From NCBI RefSeq assembly GCF_051014685.1, contig NC_135054.1:7878001-7942000 (forward strand): a DNA stretch of 64,000 nt. Reading direction: 5' to 3'. This document shows, piece by piece, positions 24,129 to 35,548 of this stretch. Source of the stretch: Ptiloglossa arizonensis (taxonomy: Eukaryota; Arthropoda; Insecta; Hymenoptera; Colletidae). Position 1 is the first letter of the stretch; each line of letters begins with the position of its first letter. The position numbers and the translations under genes are program-made. The notes beneath the pieces were generated by a model. It was given only the letters and a program-made list of their open reading frames with translations, was not told the DNA's origin and did no database searches.

Positions 24129-25358
24129 TAGAAAAAAAATATCCTTCGTAACTATCTCCTGCGTTGAATTAATAGACTTTTACATATCTACTTGTGACTT
24201 GAAATTCAAAATAAAATTACAAATTTATATTTTAATTCTGACCCAACCTGCATTCATGGACAAAAGGAAAACTGTGGAATATATCTCGAGGTATAAACTA
24301 GAGGTTGCAACTAATGCAACAGCACGAAATAGAAGCGTTGGTACGCATTCTTGGTGAGGAAATTATCGCAATGCACGACAGATGCGTATTGACACATATC
24401 GTTCATCCGGCACGTGGGAATGCATGCAATAAATCACACGTGTTGCAAGTAGTTTTTACTCGTCAGTATAACGCACGAATAATCATCCCGGATTTTCGCC
24501 GAAAATGTTACATCGTGAACGCGAATTGTTTGTTACTATTTGGGCGTACTATCGATTTTTATATCATCCACATCCACAGTATTTTTCGACTAACGAAATT
24601 AAAAATTGTAATATAATATTATGTTAATTATATGCTAACACGCAACAAATTCTACAGTTCCATTGTGAAATGCGCTTTTAAACTTTTAAAATAATTTTGA
24701 AATATCGTACATCAGAAATGGGTTTGAAAGTCGATCATTTTTCTCTTCAATCGAGATTATTAAGAGAAAATGGCCTCAAGGCTGAGCTGCACGATTCGCG
24801 TCGCATCTTTCTCTATTTCTTCTCATTTTGTTTAACAAAATAATTGCATGGCAAAATCAAACGAGGAATACTCCTATTTCCTCGGTTTAGTGATCTCGAT
24901 TATAATGCGCGATATAGGAAGATCGATAAAATTTTAATTCCATCTATCTCTCTTTGAGTCTTCACTTGGAGCTAAAAGCTTATTTATAGCCAGACTTGAT
25001 AAACAGTACAACTAACGACAGAGGATTATTTAGAAGCAATATCGAGCTAATCGACGGCGATCTTGAAATAGTTTCTTAGTATATAAGAATATATAACATC
25101 GCAACACCGAAAACGTTTCTAACGCGTAAGATTGTATGAAATTGTAAATATTTTAATGCACCGAAAAAATATAAATGTAACTGACGTGTTTTAATAAATT
25201 TCTCTCGCGTAACACGTAATTTTCTTATTTTTCCTTCTGTGCTTCTATTCGCTTAATGTGACCCTAAATTATGAGTCACAAAAGAGATTAAAATCCCAGG
25301 TGTTGTTCGATTTTTCCTCCCTTAGGATATAAGATATTGCCGAGTAGAATCTGAGTAG
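24129..25358. other. No gene recognised
   Basis: AT-rich, with one 103-codon plus frame (24305-24616) lacking any recognisable domain. Confidence 0.5.
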
Positions 25359-25535
25359 ATTTACTAGATTTACCAACTTTGGTGGCGCAGTTGTATATAG
25401 TTCCAAGAATTATTGTCCATCAACATAGAGGTCATTCCAAAACTATTGATATTTTACTACGTCGGTATTACAGATCGTATAACCTCAACTCTCGTTAAAA
25501 AAACGTCTATTCTCTACTTCGTCTGTGATTTTGCC
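25359..25535. repeat. Diverged dispersed repeat, copy 1
   Basis: Aligns by eye with 26709-26910: ATTTACTAGATTTACC against ATTTACTAAATTTATT, then TATAGTTCC, GTCGGTATT and CAGATC blocks in the same order. The central segments differ by small indels. Likely two old insertions of one mobile element, or an ancient segmental duplication 1.35 kb apart. Confidence 0.6.
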
Positions 25536-26708
25536 ACAAATAATGTATAAAATAGACATTACAAGTAATGGTTTTCCGTGTTGCACGAATTGGAGGTTAA
25601 CATGTCCTTAACTATTTTAGTGTGCCATTTAATATTATCGATTCTGAACGGAATAAAATTACAGCGCTATAGACGGTAAGAATTAAAAGCAAAACAACCG
25701 TACATATTTGAAAAATAATCGAAATTTATAGCGATCTAAATCTGACGGGTATGCACAAAATTTATGTCAGATTTTAAATGAGAATCAAACATAGCGAAAT
25801 ATTTTGTTTGGTTGTGACGGTAGATAGAAAATCTTGTAAAGTCGATAAAATCAATAAAGCGTAACCTAACCTATACAATTTTACCAACCGTACAATCGAG
25901 GTCAAAACAAAGTTTAAATTAATCTTTCCTTACTTGATTTTCTCATTTATCGACTATGAAATTAAATATGCTTGCAAAACACAATTAAATCAAAAACAGT
26001 GAAAGAAGAATATACATACAATATATGTTTTAAATATATAATGATAGAAATAAGTTAATTTTACTACTTGGAAGATTTCACCAACAGTACGCGAATTTCA
26101 TTTGAATTGATGATGGAACTTCATGGTACCGGTAGTGCAACACTAGCGCTACAATTTCAACCGGTAATCTGTAACATAAGAAACAATGAATTTAAAGCAC
26201 ATTTATTGCAATAAATATAGCCATAGTATGATTAAACAATAAGTGACTCGAAATACCTTGTACGAAGTTGAAACTTAATCCTGAGATGCAGAGAGATCTA
26301 CGTATCGATTGATACTAAGCAAAGAATAAGAAAAGATGTCAAATTGTAAAACTGTCCAAAAATTGTAAGATGATTCTGTTTTCTGTTTTTCTAAAATTTT
26401 GTCTAAGGATTATTTAACCTCAGGTAAAGACTGAGGTTTCTACAATTTACTCTTCCTTTACCATCTTTTTTCCTTCTTTCATTTTTAATTTCTTTGGGTA
26501 TCCATTTAATTACGTAATATTTACTACTTTATCAACTACAACAATTTTATTAAACTACCAGGATAACTGTGTATTTGAAAATATTCTTTTTTAAGTGTTA
26601 CTGAAATATTCCTAGTTCCGTCCGTGAGATAAATGGAACTCATTGTTACAGTATTTTCTGAAACTGATAGAATCACAAATGATGTAGATATAGGGACAAG
26701 TTTTCAAT
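25536..26708. other. AT-rich spacer between two repeat copies
   Basis: Nothing recognised. GTGCAACACTAGCG occurs near 26138 and also near 23403, suggesting a further shared repeat piece. Confidence 0.45.
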
Positions 26709-26910
26709 ATTTACTAAATTTATTGACTTCGGTGGTTCAATTCGGTATAGTTCCCAGAATGTTCGTTCTTAGACGAACCATCAATATTTTACCAGGTCGG
26801 TATTTCAGATCATGTGACGCCAATTCCCTCGAGATGATATGTCACTTCTATATTTTATCTGCAACACTACACTTATAAAATATCTTTTCTACATTTTATC
26901 TGTAATTTTA
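26709..26910. repeat. Diverged dispersed repeat, copy 2
   Basis: Partner of 25359-25535. The overlapping open frame 26633-26878 is not shared with copy 1, so it is unlikely to be coding. Confidence 0.6.
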
Positions 26911-27885
26911 CTGCCCGTATATACAAGATCCGTATACATCTCGACTATTACCATTAGATGGCAATACCATATTGACAATTTCAATGTGTAATGAATCTAT
27001 CCATTAACATCACCAGGTGGCTCCACTTATAAGTTACATATAGGTTAATAATTTAAAGTAATACATAAATTTATAACGAATAATTAATACAAACCTGTTA
27101 AAATTTCAGCGTTTATGCACGAGTATTCAACTTTCGCTTAATTTAACAAGAACCTCAGAACTCATACATTTTTTACTTCGATTAATTTTATATTTAACGT
27201 GTTGAACATATTGTTACACTACATAGGATTCTTATCTGTTAAAACCGTTCGAAAATTTATTATCATCTAGATTAACGATGGTTATAAAAATTAAATTAAA
27301 AAATCGAGTTAAATTTAATATGCTTTGATTGAATAATAAATCAAACGTACGGTTGAAGTATACAAATAAAATTAAACGAACTCGGTATCGAAACAGACAA
27401 GTTCAGCGACTTTGCTTTTATTTAGTATAACAAACATAACTCCTTCCTGATCAATTCCTGAGAAATTCGTAATCGATCCACATGGACGATACACGCTGTA
27501 AAGTATAAAACTAAAGTAATTAAAACGCATCTTATAGAGTTTTCCAGGGTGCATGCTAGAGGTTTCGCTCGAATTTCCTCGAGCTTAGGCCTGGTAATCC
27601 GGGAAGCCCCGAGCACGAGTGCGATGCCCGGATTTCGCGCTAAATATATTTATGGAGAACTCAGTAGGGTTCGTGTACCGCGCCCCTTTCGTGTACGAGT
27701 ATCTGTATCGCAGGGTTGATTTACATTTACGATCGCTCATCTGTGCCCCGACTCGGCTCGCGCTACAGCTTATTAACTCATTCGTCTCGATCATGAATAA
27801 TTTACCACCTCGCCACGCCGTTGAGTATCCATTGGCATCCTCTGTTTTAGTAGTTGTCGAAACGACATTGAGAATTTTCGAGCAG
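26911..27885. other. No gene recognised
   Basis: AT-rich to about 27540, then more balanced sequence with frames on both strands (27585-27890 minus, 27619-27897 plus) that mirror one another. No domain seen. Confidence 0.5.
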
Positions 27886-27961
27886 GTCAACGTGTAGCTG
27901 TAGTCTCTGAATGGAAGTCAACGTGTAGTGTACTCGGGCTCCAAAACAAATCAACGCGTAG
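27886..27961. promoter_or_regulatory. Three copies of a 12-bp motif at helical spacing
   Basis: GTCAACGTGTAG at 27886 and 27917 and ATCAACGCGTAG at 27950, steps of 31 and 33 bp, about three DNA turns each. The sequence between copies is unrelated, so it is not a simple tandem repeat. Co-aligned protein binding sites would explain it. Two copies contain ACGTG, the core used by bHLH-PAS factors. Binding is inference. Confidence 0.35.
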
Positions 27962-30020
27962 AAATAATGGCCATCAATGGGTTAATTGACTTTCTCGTTA
28001 CGCGATTGATAGTTTTCGATTTTGGGGTAACTTGTACAGATCTGGCACTAAACAATGTGCAATTCGTATTTTTGTCCACCGATTAATATTCGCATTTAAG
28101 GGAAACTAATAACTACCCTTAAACTCGTCGATCAAATATCTATTTAGTTAAGCATCTTGAATACTAATGTTAAAAATATGATAAGTATGAAAAAAGTTTG
28201 GTTTAAATAATATTACGTAATTCTAACTAAATTTTGATAATTTCTTCCTGTGGTCTAATTCTAGTTTTTGGATCATCTATTTTACCTTCTCTCACGAAAG
28301 GTGGAGAAGTGGGGTTTAATTTGAAAGTTACATTTACAGCTTCAGAAACAAGAACTTGTGTGAAAATAATGTTCACTGTTTTGTCTGCTATTTTTTTAAT
28401 ATTTAAACTTTCTGTTAATAGCTACAACACAAGTAACTATCTAATTAATAACGCATTTTCAGTCGACAATCACCTTTCATAAGTATTACAGATAAGAATT
28501 ATGAAACCTATTGCGGGACAATTTACTTGTAAAATTAATGGCAAATATATAAATATTATACTGTGCCTGTGTACTATGTCTATTTCTCTAATGGACAGAA
28601 CGAGTACATTTAACGTTGTTATAACGGTAAAATTAAAATATTTTTCGCAATTTAAGTTTATTAATTTCTTAGTTTTTCTCGTAATTTATAGAGAAATTTC
28701 GAGTAATAAATTTTGCGAAAGATTTACTTACTGTTCTTTCGTTTGTCATCATTTGATAACACTGTTAAACATAGTTAAACCCTAGGTATATATTTACAGA
28801 ATTATCCAAGAATTGAAATAATACCTGAATATGATTGAATTTTATTTACAGAATTTTATATTTTTCACATATGTACATGGTTTTATGAATAATTTCTACA
28901 ACAATCAACTCATGGAAAGGATGCTTTCTACGTATTTCAAATGTGCATGCTTCGAATTCAATTTTAGTCCTTTAACTTGGCGCATAAAAGCAAAGAAATG
29001 TTACCAGTAGAGGATAATTAATTATTTAGAAAGTTATAAAAGATTATATTTTGTTGGTAAATTGATTTGGAAGAGAATAAACCAGCCCTCTGTGAAATCA
29101 CTCTTGATATGCATGAAATGCTTATGAATCAATACCCTTTCGTGTCGATAATACAGATTTTTATATAAAAAGTTACAACTATATTAAATAAATTAAATTT
29201 CTTGATAATATGCTCTATAAATTTCTTCATCGACAAGTTCTTATTTTCAAACATATGCACATGAATAGAAAGCTGAAACATCTATTCTGTCTCACAATAT
29301 AATACATTACTTAACATGTAATTTTATTTAACATAATATTTTTACGGGCAAATTGAGAGTGTTAAGTGTATTCTAAATAATACGCTACGCATATGAAATA
29401 CTGACCTACAGTTCACATTTCACGTGTTAATAAAATAGAAAATCATCTGTTGTGCATACGTGACAGCAAATTTATTAATATCGAATGAAAAAATATATAA
29501 CGTTTTCTCCTAAAAATTTAATTTCTTTCCAGTAAATAACGTCGAGTACCTCGTTCTCCTTTAAAATATTTCGAAACTCCCCTAAAATCGTCTCACGTCC
29601 TACGAGATGCATCGAATCCAGTTGCAGCCTTCATAAGTGCATCCGTTTTCAAATACGTACCCATTTAATTCCACTTTGTAAAATTCCATCTTCCAATCAA
29701 CCCCTGTCACACCCCATTCCATCTTCGTAAAAATTCCAGTAGAAGTTTTCTTCCGTTCCTTAATTGGTCCCTGTCAACGATACAGTAATCGAAGTAACAA
29801 TTTCTTTCGAAAGCTATTACTAAAAAGGATCGTAAAATGAAAGACACAGGCGATGGAGAAATCAGGAAGGATATAAGCTGACGCAAAACGAACTATCCCC
29901 GGTGAAGTTCGAAACCCCTTATAAATATTTATAAGCGAGTGCCTTAAAGTCAGCGAGCTCACCGGAAGCCCACCCTCTACCCTGAAATTCACCCTCTTGT
30001 TTTTCCGTTGATGGAGTACG
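27962..30020. other. AT-rich non-coding sequence
   Basis: No gene recognised. The frames 28234-28482 and 28501-28785 are short and hydrophobic, with no family recognised. Confidence 0.5.
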
Positions 30021-30021
30021 C

Positions 30022-30054
30022 TCGCGCGCGCGCGAGCGAGCGAGCGAGCGAGCG
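30022..30054. repeat. (CG)n and (GAGC)n microsatellite
   Basis: A run of six CG dinucleotides (30023-30034) leads into about five GAGC units. Alternating CG is a known Z-DNA-forming sequence and is unusual in AT-rich DNA. Confidence 0.9.
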
Positions 30055-32150
30055 CGTATGTTTCCTCCATGCACATTGGTCGGTAACACAGATAGCATCG
30101 TAATGCCCTGTTTTAACCAGAAACCTGCTGCAGGTAGAACCGAACGTTTCCGGAATAATCCTCGGTTCCAATCCCGTGCAACCCCCTATGGATTTTCTCT
30201 TTCGGACAACTCTTGGCTCCCATAGGTGCGTCTTTCTCTCCTCTCTCGTGTGTGTCCTTTTTCGACCATCCGTACGTCGAGCAGTCGTCTTGAAAAATCA
30301 CGTATCACGATCGAGCGAGGGGATGAAATTTTTAAACCGAGCCTGCGAGAATAATAAAAAATGGAAGTGGTTACAGCTGGCACGCATACTCGCACGTGAC
30401 TTCGCGCCATGCTTGACGATTGTTGTATTATACGAGAGTGGATTTCTCGGGCCCTCTGCGAACATAGACTTTTATGTACCTTCGGTGAAATTTGTTGAAA
30501 CTGTTGAGATTTCCTCTGAATTTATTCGACGGTTCGTTATCGCGAACGAGTGATATACGAGATGTTTCATCGGTCTTTGATAAAATACATCATTCAGAAT
30601 TGGTGTGTAATATTGTTACCAGTGTGTAATTTAAGACTATTGTTTTCCGCGAAATAAATTCTTGACACAGTATTTGACGTACAGATACGATCGATTTCTG
30701 TTTAGGCGATTTTCGTGAGAATTAGTGACACTCGACGAAAACATTCGAAAAGGTTTGACACAAGATAGCACACCATTAGGGAAATATAGCAGCCAAGAGA
30801 GTTTAAAATAATATTTTTATATACAAAATCGTATCTTTTATGTACAAAAAATATATTTATTCTTTACACGAAACTTGCTTGGTTAGTTTTGTCCATATTG
30901 ACGCTCGTAATGATTTCTATAACGTTCAAATATTAGTATAAACTAATTTCATTATATTTTAGGCCATTGTTGAAGGAATTGTAGTATGCTCACTTATATC
31001 GCAAAAAGTAATTTGAAGATCTCGAAGGGACCTTAAGAGTATCTCAAAGGACATTGAAGGAAATTCCAATGATTGTTTAAACATATCGGTATTGAAAAAT
31101 GATTCTGCAATTGAACTTATCGCAATTAATTATTGCCTAATGTAAGGGATTTAGTTACTTTCATTAATAGGACAGGTTTAGAAATCGTGAACAATAAATG
31201 TTGACCGTTTATGGATTTACAATTTTGAATATTTTGTCACTCCTTTTTTTTCCACAAGACTGCCTTTATTACAGTACATGGCGTCCCATTATAATCCACT
31301 GAACAGGATCGCTCGGTTCAGTTGTATAATAAAACTGTGCAATTTAATTGCAAAAATCCGCAATTTCAATCTACTACGGGTCACAAATTTCAGTTTGCAG
31401 AGAATTATTGTATTTTCCAGCATCCAGAGTAAAATCTACACAGAACGAACATGATGTAAAGTACGTGCAAAAAGTCTCGATTTATCGCGTAATACTGGTC
31501 TGTATCAGGTTACTTTGTATTTACACTTTGCGATATAAATTATAATGCAAGTTACGTTATATACTTTTAAAACCTTCTGTATTTGTATAATCATAAAAAT
31601 AATTACCCCGGTCATTTAATATCGCAAATGAACTCAATATAACAACAACGAACGTCAAAGTGATATATCAATTTTTATGGGTTTCCCAATATTTTTCAAC
31701 TAATAAATAAGCAATATCGTAACGCATGCACTAATTTGGTAAAGAAAAATCAATTTCTTACTACTTGTAGAGTTACCAATTTCCTAACTGCTAAGTACCA
31801 ATATGAAATATGCGTTCGAAAAGTTTGAAAAATTTTTCAATTCAATTAAATGCAAATTCACTTTACAGCAGTATGCTGTTTATTAATCAAATTCAATTTA
31901 ATCAAATTTTATACTCTGGTTTATCATATGTTGTCTATTATTTTACCAAATTTTATACTTTAGACTACCATATAATTCCTATTACCTTCATCGTATCTCG
32001 AAGAGGTACCTACCTCGTAATCAAGAAAAACAAAAGGGTTAAACTTACTATTCTCGGAACGAAACTAATTTTTTCAATCTGCTCGACTTTCCCATCGCTA
32101 GCCTTCGTTCATGGTCATGCCATCGAGTCGGCACAATCCCCGATTCACAA
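30055..32150. other. No gene recognised
   Basis: 30055-30560 is GC-richer, with plus and minus open frames overlapping (125 codons at 30176-30553). The rest is AT-rich. No domain or RNA seen. Confidence 0.45.
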
Positions 32151-32795
32151 TTAATCAATCCGCGGTAGCTAAACAACCCCTGGGGGCGCGTGACTTCAAA
32201 GACTGCTGACACCGGTCGCGATAAATCATTTCGGGTGGTTCCCCGATCCGGACAGAACGTTTTACGATCGAGTAGATGCCGAAATATCGCGGTGGGCGTA
32301 ATAACAGGCTCGTGTTTATTTGTCGTTGTCGAATAAACAGCAAGCGGTGGAATCGCTATCGTTCTCAGTCGTTGCGTCGTTTAATTGCCGGCATTACATT
32401 TATTCCGTGGAAAATATTCCATCGTCCGGCTTCGAAACGCCCACGATCCCAAATATATCCGTTGGCCGCGTTTGTTTCGCCCCGCGATCATTAACTGCCC
32501 CCGAAAGCTCATCCGAATACCGTCAGTTACGCCCTCGTTTAATGATACTTACATTAACGAACGCGTGTTCCTAGCGTCGTGTGGCGGCGCGGGAACCCTT
32601 TTGGCGCGCGGCACGTGTGTTTGATTGATTAACATCGCTGCGCGAATTGTTAACCCTCGAGACTCGCCTACTTCGATCGATGGAAAAGTATGTCGGGAGC
32701 GAACCGAGGTAATTGTTCGGCATCCTTTCGGATAACGGCTTCTAAAGCCGCCCAACGTTCTGTAACGTGTTCCTGTACACGGGGTGACTGTTTCC
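32150..32795. other. CpG-rich patch, no gene recognised
   Basis: Three plus frames and two minus frames overlap between 32155 and 32755, the signature of stop-poor CpG-rich DNA rather than of one gene. Sharp borders with AT-rich flanks make a regulatory or formerly coding region possible. Confidence 0.45.
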
Positions 32796-33291
32796 TGTAA
32801 CGGTAATTCGACAAATTGCTTACCAGTAACTCCATCTAGTCGATGGTAAATAAACCAAAGACAGCCGACGCAGCGACATCACTGTTCTTTGAGAAGAAGG
32901 ACTAGCCATTAAATAGAACACGTGAAGTTTATAAATACATATTTATATATCTTGTAGCCAAACGTTATCGGAATAATCGTAGGTAAACATACAAAGTGTA
33001 GTGTATTGCACGACATAAGAAAATATTTGAATATGAAGTTCGAAACAAAGAATCTGACTTTGTTTCCAAGTGTAACGGTAATTCGACACTTTGCTTACCA
33101 ACAACTTCATTTAGTAGATGGTAAATAAACCGAAGACAGCCGACGTAGCGACATCACTGCCTTTTGAGAAAAAGGACTAGCCACTAAATAGAACACGTAA
33201 AATTTATAAATATATATTTATATATCTTGTATAATACCCAAACGTTATCGGAATAATCGTAGATAAACATGTCAAGTGTAGTATATCATAA
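32796..33291. repeat. Direct duplication, 275-bp period
   Basis: Copy 1 is about 32796-33011 and copy 2 about 33071-33291. Long shared blocks include GGTAATTCGACA, GATGGTAAATAAACC, GACAGCCGACG, AGCGACATCACTG, TTTATATATCTTGTA and AACGTTATCGGAATAATCGT. A 59-bp AT-rich piece separates the copies. Moderate divergence with small indels. No open frame is conserved. Confidence 0.9.
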
Positions 33292-33317
33292 CGTGTACGA
33301 TCCGTGTTGTCATGTTT

Positions 33318-33575
33318 GTTTCAAGAGATGTTGCTTATACCGATATTTTAGCGCAACTATTAATTTTAAAAAATGCAGTCTATACCGTGTGTTGCAGTGT
33401 AACTAATTATTTTCAGAAATGTAATTTATATTGACAGTAAGTATTATACTCTAACTATTCGTTTTAAGAGATGCAGTTTATACTGAGAATTGCACCGTAA
33501 TTAATTATTTTCAAAATGTGATTCAGACTGACAATGAGTATTATAGCGTGACTACATTAATTATTTCGCCGTCGT
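33318..33575. repeat. Nested short-period duplications
   Basis: Just downstream of the 275-bp duplication. AGAGATG/AAAATGCAGT followed by TATACC occurs at about 33324, 33372 and 33471 (steps near 49 and 99). Each is followed by a TGCA..GTAACTAATTATTTT-like block and an AATGTRATT..GACART block. The step sizes suggest a 49-bp unit that doubled. Confidence 0.65.
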
Positions 33576-34097
33576 TGTGAGTGAAATTCTTTTGAAATTC
33601 TTAAATTCTACCGGTGTGTAACGATGTTTTCGGCGAGGATAGATCAACAATAGGTTTATTAAGTTTATCATGGAAAGGGCGAGGAACCGTGGATACTGTG
33701 ACAATTCTACAGCGATAAACTATCATGGGATTTTTTCCAGGTCGACGAGACTCTGTCTTTGCCTCATCGTCCGGGTGTTATCGATTTTATGAATTAACCC
33801 TTCGACTTGAATTTGGCAGCTCGGGTCGGCAGCTAAATGTTTTATAGTTGTTGGAACCGTTGCAACCTATTTGGAGTTATACGCAACAGGAATTTTTACG
33901 CGAAACTTCCCGAAGTTGCAAAGCTCAGGATCGACCTCGTGGTCGCCCTTAGTCCTGACTTATCCCCCATCAATTTAACTCTTTCGCCACGGAGTTTACT
34001 GCGAGTAAGCTACCGTTATACGGGCAATGAAAGCGCGAACGGAGCGTAATATTTGATATTGACTTTCTTACATCGTGTAAATTATTAGTTCATTATT
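33576..34097. other. No gene recognised
   Basis: Balanced-composition spacer between the duplications and the Jockey remnant. The 70-codon plus frame at 33837-34049 has no recognisable domain. Confidence 0.5.
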
Positions 34098-35548
34098 TAC
34101 GTTGTATCGAACTGATGTCTAAGGTGATCCATTTTAACTTAAGCAGCAAACGTGTAATAGACCCGTGTTCCTTGTCAGACCTTTCTTTAATATTTAACAA
34201 TATTGCAGAGGATTACCTTTCCTTTTCTATGTTCTGGATGATACTATGTGTATCAACTTGTTCTGTTATTGAACGACATTTTTGAAATCCGAACCGATGA
34301 TTTGAAGTTACTTTTGAATTTTTCAGGGTAGGCTAGAGACGTTCGAGTAAAATTTTTTCAAAAAGATTTTTCTAAGGAATTGGTTTTCCCGATTTGCAAA
34401 TAAGAATGACGAGAGACAATTTTCATAAGATTGGATAAAATCCAAATCGAAGGATGACATTAAAGATAGATGCAGAATATAAAAGATAGATAACGAGAAT
34501 TATTTCTTTCTCAGGTAATTCCTTGATCAGTTTATTAATAATCATATCTTGTCCTGGGGTTTTCCAGGGAATTATTTTGTCGATTATTAATTACATCTCC
34601 AGAGATAAAAGCGACTCGATAGGAGAGGATAACTGGAACGATGATGGCAGGTATTTGAGTTTTCTCAGGAGTGGATAAAGATGAAAATTCTTCTTAAAAG
34701 GCTTAAATACTTCAGCCAGATAAGACGCAAACAAGTTAGCTTTGTCTATGAGATTTCTTGCCGATCCACCTAGTGAGGAGCGAATAGAAGGGATTCTATG
34801 TTGTGGCCGAGTAAATCTCTTGGTAATCTTTCAGAGAGAGTAGTTGGAGTCGGTTGTAGAATATGTTTCCTAGGTATTTTTAGAAATATTCACTTTTATA
34901 ATTTAAGAGGAGTTTTAAAAGTTTTTTAATCCTTTCGTCCAATTTGCGTTTGACTTCTGTATGTCTATTATTTCGTTATGTTCTTCGAAGTTTTCATTTC
35001 TTAGCGATTTTCTCCTTTATGATAACCATTCGTCTAAGTTTGTTGAGTAGCAAACATTACGTAAATCTACACGGAAGGATCCTTCTTATTTCATTTAAAG
35101 CACATGAAAATTTGCATTAATTGACTTCAAGAGTTTTTTATTTTCTTATAAGAGTTAGAAGCATTTGGCAACATTTTAACCTGGTCATTATTTATTTTAA
35201 GTAAAAATTCCTCTTTGTTAACAATTTTTGGTAGAGAATTTATCATTGTTTTTATATCAACGGAAGTTCTTTTTATGATAGTTAATTTTCGAAAGTATCG
35301 TCATTCTTTCGGACGAATGAATTTATTAATAAAAATCCATTCCATATAGGTACTGTATTTATCAATGGCTCGATCTTTATACTTTTCCCTACAGTATCTA
35401 GTTTTATTTTTCTGTTTTTCAAGCTCAATACTTTTCTGCCATGGCAGTGGTAGGTCGTTAGATCAAGAATACGTAAATGATTTGATATCATCTCGAGTAT
35501 TTTATTACCAATTAAAATCAAAATAAATAGTCGAAAGGCTTTGGGCAT
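34098..35548 (-). pseudogene. Decayed Jockey-clade LINE ORF2 (reverse transcriptase region)
   Basis: On the minus strand, one frame from 34860 to about 34096 reads as a Jockey-type reverse transcriptase start. Segments in family order are KANLFASYLAEVFKPF (34743-34696), WKTPGQDMI with KELPEK after it (about 34566-34510), an LVILICKSGKP block where the family has xxIIxIPKPGK, LFEKILLERL, and HRFGFQK (34299-34279). At least six in-frame stops (34831, 34591, 34423, 34372, 34333, 34213) kill it; two replace expected tryptophans by TGA. The family's SYRPISLL segment between GKP and LFEK is missing. A frameshift near 34860 leads to an upstream frame with a basic linker (KRKLDERIKKLLK, about 34945-34905) and perhaps to the 88-codon frame 35282-35548. 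The YADD-type catalytic motif and the 3' end are absent. Confidence 0.85.

Noticed and set aside
31340..31375. AAAAATCCGCAATT as a mariner end
   Set aside because: Match to the bee mariner terminus covers about 13 bases only and no partner end is present.
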